A stretch of 5,007 bases of DNA. Source: Nitrospinota bacterium. GTDB taxonomy: Bacteria; Nitrospirota; Nitrospiria; Nitrospirales; UBA8639. Shown here one piece after another: positions 1 to 5,007 of the stretch. Positions within the stretch are counted from its first letter, which is position 1. Each line of letters opens with the position of its first letter. The notes beneath the pieces are model-generated. The model did not search any database, was not told the origin of the DNA, and saw nothing but the letters and a program-made list of their open reading frames with translations. Position numbers and translations under genes: made by a program. The stretch covers positions 1 through 5,007 of the forward strand of contig JADFRB010000050.1 of the NCBI GenBank assembly GCA_022561525.1. The letters are read 5' to 3'.

Positions 1-1003
<1,003 letters not shown>

Positions 1004-1012
1004 AGGTTCATC

Positions 1013-1813
1013 ATGGAAAATCTTCAACCAACCCCGCTTCGTGAACGAGACGTCACTCGCCACATTGCGCGGGAATATTATAAAGAATTCGACCAACTCA
1101 TCGAAAGCGACGTCATCATTGTTGGAGGCGGACCGTCTGGTCTCCTTTGCGCTCATGATTTAGCGTCGAAAGGCGTTCGCACCCTTCTCATCGAACAAAG
1201 TCTGGCCCTGGGAGGTGGCTTTTGGTCTGGCGGCTACCTCATGAACAAAGCCACCCTGTGCGAACCCGCCAATGAGATTCTTGAAAGCATGGGTGTTCCG
1301 TGCAAACCCATCAAAGAATGTGCGGGTATGACCATCGTTGATCCTCCTCATGCCACCGCCCGATTGATTGCCTCGGCCTACGAAGCTGGAGCTAAAGTCA
1401 TGAACCTCACAATGGTTGTAGACCTTATTCTGCGAGGGGAGGGTGTGCTCGAAGGGGTCGTGGTCAATAGCACGACCGCGGAAATGGCCGGGCATGACAA
1501 AATCCATGTTGACCCTATTGCCCTAGAGTCAAAAATTGTCATTGATGCCACGGGCCACGATGCGGTAATTGTCACATTGCTGAATAAGCGAGGTTTATAT
1601 CAAAATGTGCCAGGAAACGGGGCCATGTGGGTTGCACGCTCCGAAGCAATGGTAGTAGAAAATACCCGTGAGGTGTTTCCAAATTGTTTTGTCACGGGGT
1701 TAGCAGTTGCCGCAGTCGATGGATCTCCACGCATGGGACCGGCCTTTGGGTCAATGCTGTTATCCGGCCGTCGTGCAGCTGAATTGGTTCATCGAAAATT
1801 AAAAGGAGAATGA
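1013..1813 (+). CDS. thi4: Thi4-family thiazole synthase, Cys-less (predicted sulfide-dependent) type
   Basis: Thi4 enzymes make ADP-thiazole, the thiazole half of thiamin, from NAD and glycine. The 266 residues match the family's usual prokaryotic length. Seen: an N-terminal dinucleotide-binding Rossmann motif VGGGPSG (37-43) with an acidic E61 closing the second strand, GGGFW (67-71), IHVDP (164-168), ATGHD (179-183) and the C-terminal RMGPAFG motif (240-246). Yeast Thi4 has at the IHVDP position a Cys that gives up its own sulfur (single turnover); here it is H165, as in the Methanococcus enzyme, which uses free sulfide with iron and turns over many times. The ATG at 1013 has AGAGG at 1002-1006, overlapping the thiC stop, so the two genes are probably co-translated. 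No thiG, thiS or thiH is visible, consistent with Thi4 replacing the usual bacterial route. Family assignment is secure; the sulfur source is inferred from H165. Confidence 0.96.
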   Translation: MENLQPTPLRERDVTRHIAREYYKEFDQLIESDVIIVGGGPSGLLCAHDLASKGVRTLLIEQSLALGGGFWSGGYLMNKATLCEPANEILESMGVPCKPIKECAGMTIVDPPHATARLIASAYEAGAKVMNLTMVVDLILRGEGVLEGVVVNSTTAEMAGHDKIHVDPIALESKIVIDATGHDAVIVTLLNKRGLYQNVPGNGAMWVARSEAMVVENTREVFPNCFVTGLAVAAVDGSPRMGPAFGSMLLSGRRAAELVHRKLKGE

Positions 1814-1849
1814 GTTCGGTTCCTACGAAACCGTACTCGAACGAGCGTG

Positions 1850-2365
1850 ATGGATATACAAGATTTCGTACAACAAGGAGAAGGGCTGCAGGAAGATAAG
1901 ATGGCTGCATGGAATTTATTCCAGCAAGCCTATGAATCCCAGATGAAAGGGAAGCTGGATGAAGCGGTGAAGTTATATCAGAACTCGATCGACACCTTCC
2001 CCACAGCAGAGGCCTATACATTTTTAGGCTGGACCTACAGTTTCATGGGACAACTGTACGAGGCGATTGAAGAATGCCACCGCGCGATTGAAACCGATCC
2101 TGATTTCGGCAACCCCTACAATGATATTGGCGCATACTTCATCGAACTTGACCAGCTTGACGAAGCCATCCCCTGGCTGGAAAAGGCTAGCGAAGCCAAA
2201 CGCTATGAAAGTCCAGCCTTTCCACATATGAATCTAGGGCGAATCTATGAGAAAAAAGGTGACTGGGATCGTGCGATTGACTCGTACAAAACCGCATTCA
2301 CCTTAAACCCCCAGTACGAGGCAGCAAGGCGTGCCATGATGCGGCTGATCACGTTGATGAACTAA
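1850..2365 (+). CDS. Small tetratricopeptide-repeat (TPR) protein
   Basis: The product has about 171 residues and is almost entirely TPR. Counting from the GTG at 1847, four 34-residue units can be laid out: 20-53, 54-87, 88-122 and 123-157, each with the typical aromatic/Gly/Ala spacing (for example LGWTYSF, LDEAIPWLEKA, LGRIYEKKGDWDRAI, TLNPQY), followed by a basic capping helix. No signal peptide or membrane segment is seen, so it is probably a cytosolic scaffold; its partner is unknown. The start is uncertain: GTG 1847 and ATG 1850 have no convincing ribosome binding site, whereas ATG 1901 (residue 19, just before the first repeat) has GGAAG five bases upstream. It lies about 36 bases after thi4 and 41 before the receiver-like gene, on the same strand, so it is probably in the same operon. 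Fold is secure; function is not known. Confidence 0.9.
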   Translation: MDIQDFVQQGEGLQEDKMAAWNLFQQAYESQMKGKLDEAVKLYQNSIDTFPTAEAYTFLGWTYSFMGQLYEAIEECHRAIETDPDFGNPYNDIGAYFIELDQLDEAIPWLEKASEAKRYESPAFPHMNLGRIYEKKGDWDRAIDSYKTAFTLNPQYEAARRAMMRLITLMN

Positions 2366-2406
2366 GCTCCAACTATTTCCTATTAAATTTCCCAACAGGT
2401 AAAATT

Positions 2407-2790
2407 ATGGAAACCACGAAAATCGTTCTCGTTGCCGTAAGTGATATATTTTTTTATACAAAAATTCGTGATGCCTTTAAGCCAGCCGGCTACACGCTCA
2501 AACGATTGAAATCCGATGCGGACCTTGAGGAAAAGGCAAAATCGCTCCAGCCCGTCGCTATTGTCATTAATATGAATGATGACTCATTGAATGGTGTCCA
2601 AGCACTGCAAACACTGAAACAAGACCAAGAATTGAAGCACATTCCCGTTCTCGCATTTGCCAATCACGAAGAAGTCGATACTTGGCGCAAGGCCAAAGAG
2701 TTGGGCATCGATAAGATCGTCTCGCGGAACGAATTTTCTTCACGAACGTTGGCGCTGCTCGAAGAAGTCACCCATCAAGCCTCGTCATGA
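2407..2790 (+). CDS. Single-domain receiver-like protein lacking phosphorylation residues (pseudo-receiver)
   Basis: The 127 residues follow the alternating strand/helix pattern of a response-regulator receiver domain with no output domain: strand 1 KIVLVAVS (5-12), strand 3 VAIVINMN (50-57), then the typical NGVQALQTLK (62-71), strand 4 IPVLAFAN (79-86) and strand 5 DKIVSR (102-107). The key residues are gone: the acidic pair after strand 1 reads A10-V11-S12, the phosphoacceptor Asp aligns with N55, the Thr/Ser of strand 4 with A85 and the strand-5 Lys with R107. It should therefore not be a classical phosphorylated switch and may act as a protein-binding module. The ATG is preceded by AGGT at 2397-2400. 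Its stop overlaps the ygfZ start (ATGA), implying translational coupling. A run of seven T lies at 2449-2455 without breaking the frame. Fold assignment rests on pattern and is fairly sure; function is unknown. Confidence 0.85.
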   Translation: METTKIVLVAVSDIFFYTKIRDAFKPAGYTLKRLKSDADLEEKAKSLQPVAIVINMNDDSLNGVQALQTLKQDQELKHIPVLAFANHEEVDTWRKAKELGIDKIVSRNEFSSRTLALLEEVTHQASS

Positions 2791-3881
2791 AACACTCCCC
2801 CCTTCATTCACAGCATGAATCGATTGGCGCACAGTTTGAGCCTGCTGGAGACTGGGAAATGCCAGGGCACTATGACGACCCGGTAGCCGAACATCTTGCA
2901 GTACGCCAAAGTGTAGGCGTGGCCGATCTCTCCCATCGTGGCTTACTTCAAGTCACTGGCGACGATCGAGTGACCTGGCTGCAAAGCATCATCAGCAACG
3001 ACATCCTCCCGCTACAAACTGGACAATGGCTTTATTCGAGCTTCATGTCACACAAAGGAAAAATTTTGAGTTATTTCCGCGTGTACAAGCTTGAAGAATT
3101 TCTCTTGGTCGAAGACACAGGTGAGGTTGGGGATACCACCTTCCAAACCTTCAGAAAATTTTTGCTCTATGGCACCAAAGCGAAAATGAAAAATTGCAGC
3201 GAGGGATGGGGGATGCTATTGGTAAGTGGACCGGAAGCTCCACAGTTGATTCAAAAAACTTTTGGGGTCGATGTCTCGGCTCTCAAGACCCACTCCTTTC
3301 TCAGTCACGACTGTAATGGTCAACAACTGCTCATCGCCAAGACTGAAGAAACCGGCGAACATGACTTCGAACTATTCGCTCCCGCTGAAACCCTTCCACA
3401 GGTGTGGGAACAATTATGGAAAGCTGGAGAACCCATTGGCCTTCGCGCCTTTGGTATTCAAGCAAGGGAAACCCTTCGCATCGAAGCCGGCATTCCCAAA
3501 CTCGGGCCTGAACTGAATGAACACATCGTTCCACCGGAAGCGAACCTGGTAGGCAAAGCCTTTAGCTTAACGAAAGGGTGCTATCCCGGGCAGGAAGTCG
3601 TCGCACGCATGGACACCTATGGGTCCGTGAAACGCCGCCTGGTAGGGTTAGTGATTGATTCGCCCGAAGGGCATGTTCCCGATCCTGGCACAAAGATCTT
3701 CAGCGGCGATCGGGAAGTCGGCTGGATCAGTAGCGCCATTCACTCTCCCACGCTAAACAAAACCATTGCCTTGGCCTTTCCTCTGAGAGATTTTACCACC
3801 CCAAACACTGAACTCACTGTCGCCAATGACCCTCAGCGCGACACAGCCATCGTTCAGGCCCTGCCTTTTTATCCCAACTAA
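2787..3881 (+). CDS. ygfZ: YgfZ/GcvT-like folate-binding protein (iron-sulfur enzyme maintenance)
   Basis: YgfZ proteins bind tetrahydrofolate and support assembly or repair of certain Fe-S enzymes (in E. coli, MiaB among others). The 364 residues show an N-terminal GcvT-like domain (HYDDPVAEHLAVR, 28-40; GVADLSHRG, 44-52; TGDDRVTWLQSIISND, 57-72), a central RIEAGIPKLGPELNE stretch (231-245) and the diagnostic YgfZ signature KGCYPGQE (263-270) with Cys265, followed by the C-terminal barrel domain. Glycine-cleavage T-protein lacks the KGCYxGQE signature, and no gcvH or gcvP is nearby, so YgfZ is preferred. The protein is somewhat longer than E. coli YgfZ. The ATG at 2787 overlaps the upstream stop as ATGA and has no good Shine-Dalgarno site of its own, so its translation probably depends on the upstream gene. 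Co-location with the 4Fe-4S enzyme ThiC fits a maintenance role, but that link is inferred. The stop codon's last base is the first base of a large palindrome. Confidence 0.95.
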   Translation: MKHSPLHSQHESIGAQFEPAGDWEMPGHYDDPVAEHLAVRQSVGVADLSHRGLLQVTGDDRVTWLQSIISNDILPLQTGQWLYSSFMSHKGKILSYFRVYKLEEFLLVEDTGEVGDTTFQTFRKFLLYGTKAKMKNCSEGWGMLLVSGPEAPQLIQKTFGVDVSALKTHSFLSHDCNGQQLLIAKTEETGEHDFELFAPAETLPQVWEQLWKAGEPIGLRAFGIQARETLRIEAGIPKLGPELNEHIVPPEANLVGKAFSLTKGCYPGQEVVARMDTYGSVKRRLVGLVIDSPEGHVPDPGTKIFSGDREVGWISSAIHSPTLNKTIALAFPLRDFTTPNTELTVANDPQRDTAIVQALPFYPN

Positions 3882-4040
3882 GGGTCCGCGCAAGAATAAC
3901 TTCCCATGTTTGGGCGTCGATACATCCCGCCTGGCGGCGTTGCTCGTCCTTTCCATACGGAGGAGTATGCGCAGTCCTCGCGCCGTGCCAGACAGGCGTT
4001 TCAACACCCAAACATGGAAAATAATTCTTGCGCGGACCCT
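3881..4040. repeat. 160-bp imperfect palindrome, probable dispersed repeat or MITE-like element
   Basis: The outer arms 3881-3920 and 4001-4040 are inverted copies agreeing at 35 of 40 positions, with the outermost 17 bases (AGGGTCCGCGCAAGAAT) identical. The inner parts are less well paired (GCCTGGC near 3929-3935 against GCCAGAC near 3987-3993), and the apex is a perfect CATAC/GTATG stem (3954-3958 with 3965-3969) around GGAGGA. Four of the five arm mismatches are C opposite A on the + strand, which become G-U pairs in a - strand transcript. The element begins at the last base of the ygfZ stop codon. TA lies at 3879-3880 and at 4040-4041, but a clean TA target duplication is off by one base. 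It has no transposase. Copy number elsewhere is unknown. Confidence 0.85.
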
Positions 4041-4109
4041 ACAGCTGCAATAAAAACCTGCCATGAAAAAACGGCTGAAGTGGAGTCGGGAATGAATCAG
4101 ATCAATGGA

Positions 4110-4132
4110 CCAATACGTCAATGACGTATTGG
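4110..4132. repeat. Perfect 10-bp inverted repeat (hairpin or operator-like)
   Basis: The arms CCAATACGTC (4110-4119) and GACGTATTGG (4123-4132) are perfectly complementary around the three bases AAT. No T-run follows, so it is not an intrinsic terminator by itself. It could be a stable hairpin in the 3' untranslated RNA of the ygfZ transcript or a dyad for a DNA-binding protein; nothing in the sequence decides between these. Confidence 0.7.
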
Positions 4133-4147
4133 CTGGTTAGGAGGGCC

Positions 4148-4177
4148 GGAGGATCCTGAACATATGGCGCATCCTCC
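4148..4177. repeat. 7-bp hairpin between the operator-like dyad and the terminator
   Basis: GGAGGAT (4148-4154) pairs perfectly with ATCCTCC (4171-4177) around a 16-base loop. A second purine stretch, AGGAGG at 4139-4144, could pair with CCTCCT at 4173-4178 instead, so two mutually exclusive foldings exist. It lies three bases before the terminator stem. No start codon with a real gene follows the purine stretches, so they are probably structural rather than ribosome binding sites. Confidence 0.5.
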
Positions 4178-4180
4178 TAA

Positions 4181-4222
4181 GTGAAGGCTCATCGGGGCAA
4201 CCTGATGGGCCTTCACTTTTTT
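4181..4222 (+). terminator. Strong intrinsic terminator of the + strand operon
   Basis: A 16-bp uninterrupted stem (4181-4196 with 4201-4216) has fourteen Watson-Crick pairs and two G-U wobbles (4189-4208 and 4194-4203). It is closed by the tetraloop GCAA (4197-4200), a GNRA-type loop, and followed by six T at 4217-4222. It lies 300 bases after the ygfZ stop with no gene in between, so it would end the operon transcript after the palindrome and both small hairpins. On the - strand only two T follow the same stem, so termination of the convergent gene here would be weak. Confidence 0.92.
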
Positions 4223-4246
4223 GGGATTTCCTGGGACTACCCTGAA

Positions 4247-4747
4247 TTATTCTGGGTGACGAGAAGCGGTTATGGCACTGACTAACGTTAACAAGGCACT
4301 TTCTCGTTGCGGATCATCTAATGCCACAAGAAGATGGGTTTCTTCTCCATGCATGAGCGTGAGAGATACAAATGGTTTCTCTTGTGCTTTCAGGAGATCA
4401 CCACTCACACCTCTTCCTCCTTCATCTTTCCATACACCATACTGAATTTGCGTTTTTTCCACGTCGTTAAGAGAAAATATGTCGTACCGGAAATAATCAT
4501 CTCCAATAACCATGTCAAACACTACATTCCCTTGGGTGACCGCCAAAGCATTAAAACGCCCTTGATCTTCATACCCATGGGGGATACCGGCATTGATATA
4601 GAGATGAGCAATTTTTCGCTCACCAATTGCCAACTTTATTTTTGTTTCCAACGCTGTAAAGTCAATTTGCAAAGGTCGCTCATCTTCGTCCGTTGATTTG
4701 AGGGCTACATCCCTAATTTGTTCAAACACGTCTTTTGCGGTTAACAC
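4247..4747 (-). CDS. Protein of unknown function, 166 residues
   Basis: I do not recognise the family. The frame starts with GTG (4745-4747 on the complement), supported by AAGGAG eight bases upstream, and ends with TAA. The product is soluble-looking and acidic, without signal peptide or membrane segment. Residues 1-45 look helical (VFEQIRDVAL, TALETKIKLAIGE); from about 46 to 142 the sequence alternates short hydrophobic strands (KIAHLYINAG, NVVFDMVIGDDYFRYDIFSL, TQIQYGVWK, FVSLTLMHGE, THLLVALDD), and residues 146-161 (PQRESALLTLVSAITA) form a final amphipathic helix. A strand-rich core capped by one C-terminal helix resembles bacterial PH-like domains, but this is only a fold guess. It converges on the thiamin/ygfZ operon and appears to be transcribed alone within the window. 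Confidence 0.85.
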   Translation of the reverse strand: MLTAKDVFEQIRDVALKSTDEDERPLQIDFTALETKIKLAIGERKIAHLYINAGIPHGYEDQGRFNALAVTQGNVVFDMVIGDDYFRYDIFSLNDVEKTQIQYGVWKDEGGRGVSGDLLKAQEKPFVSLTLMHGEETHLLVALDDPQRESALLTLVSAITASRHPE

Positions 4748-4755
4748 GCTCCACT

Positions 4756-4761
4756 CTCCTT
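4756..4761 (-). promoter_or_regulatory. Shine-Dalgarno site that fixes the GTG start of the - strand gene
   Basis: On the complement this reads AAGGAG, a six-base match to the anti-Shine-Dalgarno sequence, with eight bases before the GTG at 4747. No in-frame ATG is better placed, so the GTG is the likely start. Confidence 0.75.
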
Positions 4762-4770
4762 TCCTCGCCC

Positions 4771-4805
4771 GTAGCTTGTCATGACAATAAAAATTCGTCA
4801 GCTAC
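4771..4805 (-). promoter_or_regulatory. Hairpin and 12-bp palindrome upstream of the - strand gene
   Basis: GTAGCT (4771-4776) and AGCTAC (4800-4805) can pair, enclosing a perfect 12-bp palindrome TTGTCATGACAA at 4776-4787. The palindrome begins 29 bases before the GTG start, where an operator or a 5' untranslated hairpin could control the gene, and the hairpin ends only nine bases before the Shine-Dalgarno site. No clear -35/-10 pair accompanies it, so a regulatory role is inference. Confidence 0.4.
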
Positions 4806-4880
4806 GATAACGGCTCACCAAAAGGAAATGCAAGTTTCACCCTCAGTAGTTTCCCAAGGCCTTTTGGCCACCAATTGTAG

Positions 4881-4961
4881 TAAGAGGTAAGGTGTCAGGA
4901 GTGAGGAGCAAGAAAGGACTCCCGGTCCCTATCTCCTGACTCCCTCACTATTTACTCCTTA
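4881..4961. repeat. 81-bp imperfect inverted repeat
   Basis: The outer arms TAAGAGGTAA (4881-4890) and TTACTCCTTA (4952-4961) pair at 8 of 10 positions. Inside, GTCAGGAG (4894-4901) pairs perfectly with CTCCTGAC (4933-4940), and GGAC/GTCC (4916-4919 with 4925-4928) forms an inner hairpin. The arms are purine-rich on one side (GGAGTGAGGAG) and pyrimidine-rich on the other. It looks like a non-coding intergenic repeat; there is no T-run in a position typical of a terminator. Confidence 0.55.
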
Positions 4962-5007
4962 ACTTTTTATGTTAATTTGCCAACGCATCATCGGGTTGTG
5001 CATACTG

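Larger units (their letters stand above)
3882..4246. other. 365-base gene-free convergent interval
   Basis: No convincing coding sequence is seen between ygfZ and the convergent - strand gene. It holds, in order, the 160-bp palindrome, about 70 bases of plain sequence (4041-4109), the 10-bp inverted repeat, the 7-bp hairpin and the intrinsic terminator, and then 24 bases before the - strand stop codon. Open frames across the palindrome exist on both strands but are explained by its inverted-repeat structure. Confidence 0.8.

Noticed and set aside
1160..1507. Long - strand open frame inside thi4, and similar antisense frames inside thiC, the TPR gene and ygfZ
   Set aside because: Shadows of well-supported + strand genes; no family features in the translations.
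1810..1899. 29-codon frame overlapping the thi4 stop as ATGA
   Set aside because: AGGAG lies only one base before this ATG, the peptide is basic and low in information, and it overlaps the TPR gene in another frame.
2787..3881. Glycine cleavage system T-protein (GcvT)
   Set aside because: The length fits, but the KGCYPGQE signature with its Cys is specific to YgfZ and no other glycine cleavage genes are nearby.
3959..4053. GGAGGA followed by ATG at 3967 and a 28-codon frame inside the palindrome
   Set aside because: The spacing is too short for a normal ribosome binding site, the sequence is the apex and right arm of the repeat, and the peptide is not recognisable.
4028..4056. Promoter-like TTGCGC, 17 bases, TAAAAA at the right end of the palindrome
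   Set aside because: Weak match in both boxes; not enough to call a promoter for a small RNA ending at the 4181 terminator.
3826..4124. Open frames through the palindrome on both strands (for example + 3826-4053 and 3906-4124, - 3753-4121)
   Set aside because: They are mirror images created by the inverted repeat and the end of ygfZ, with arginine/serine-rich, family-less translations and no good ribosome binding sites.
4063..4124. Two tiny overlapping frames (10 codons each) after the palindrome, possible leader peptides
   Set aside because: No regulatory codon runs, no ribosome binding site and no downstream gene on this strand to attenuate.
4334..4696. + strand 120-codon frame opposite the unknown - strand gene
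   Set aside because: The - strand frame is longer, has a good ribosome binding site and a more protein-like composition; the + strand translation is rich in Ile, Phe and basic residues typical of an antisense shadow.
4977..5006. Rightward promoter-like pair TTGCCA, 18 bases, CATACT
   Set aside because: A reasonable but unproven match at the window edge, with no downstream gene visible; chance matches of this quality are common.
4972..5007. Possible C-terminus of another - strand gene entering from the right edge (ending at the TAA on the complement of 4972-4974; residues QYAQPDDALAN)
   Set aside because: Only eleven codons are visible and a second frame is also open to the edge, so a coding call cannot be supported.

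Overview
This window carries a compact five-gene block on the + strand, a roughly 365-base gene-free stretch rich in inverted repeats, and one convergent gene of unknown function on the - strand, followed by about 260 bases of its upstream region. Base composition is near 50% G+C. The combination of ThiC, a Thi4-type thiazole synthase, a small TPR protein, a receiver-like protein and a YgfZ-family protein suggests a free-living Gram-negative-type bacterium. My best guess is a Nitrospira-like member of the Nitrospirota, but this is inference from gene content and style, not proof.

Left part (1-3881): the window opens inside thiC, of which only the C-terminal half is present (metal-binding histidines and the CX2CX4C iron-sulfur motif are intact). 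It is followed after 9 bases by thi4. Together they would make both halves of thiamin: the hydroxymethylpyrimidine phosphate (ThiC) and the thiazole (Thi4). The Thi4 has His where yeast Thi4 has its sacrificial Cys, so it should be a catalytic, sulfide-using enzyme. Next come a four-repeat TPR protein, a single-domain receiver-like protein that has lost the residues needed for phosphorylation, and a full-length YgfZ/GcvT-like folate-binding protein whose start codon overlaps the stop of the receiver-like gene (ATGA). Spacing of 9, about 36, 41 and -4 bases suggests one transcript. A plausible theme is thiamin synthesis plus upkeep of iron-sulfur enzymes such as ThiC (YgfZ), with two protein-interaction modules of unknown role.

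Middle (3882-4246): immediately at the ygfZ stop codon begins a 160-bp imperfect palindrome with near-identical 40-base arms, probably a dispersed repeat or MITE-like element. It is followed by a perfect 10-bp hairpin, a 7-bp hairpin and a strong intrinsic terminator (16-bp stem, GCAA tetraloop, six T) that would end the + strand transcript.

Right part (4247-5007): a 166-codon gene on the - strand with a GTG start and a good Shine-Dalgarno site; its product is not recognised. Its upstream region contains a perfect 12-bp palindrome, a hairpin just before the ribosome binding site, and an 81-bp imperfect inverted repeat. The most interesting items are the Cys-less Thi4, the degenerate receiver coupled to ygfZ, and the 160-bp palindrome whose mismatches fit folding of the - strand RNA.
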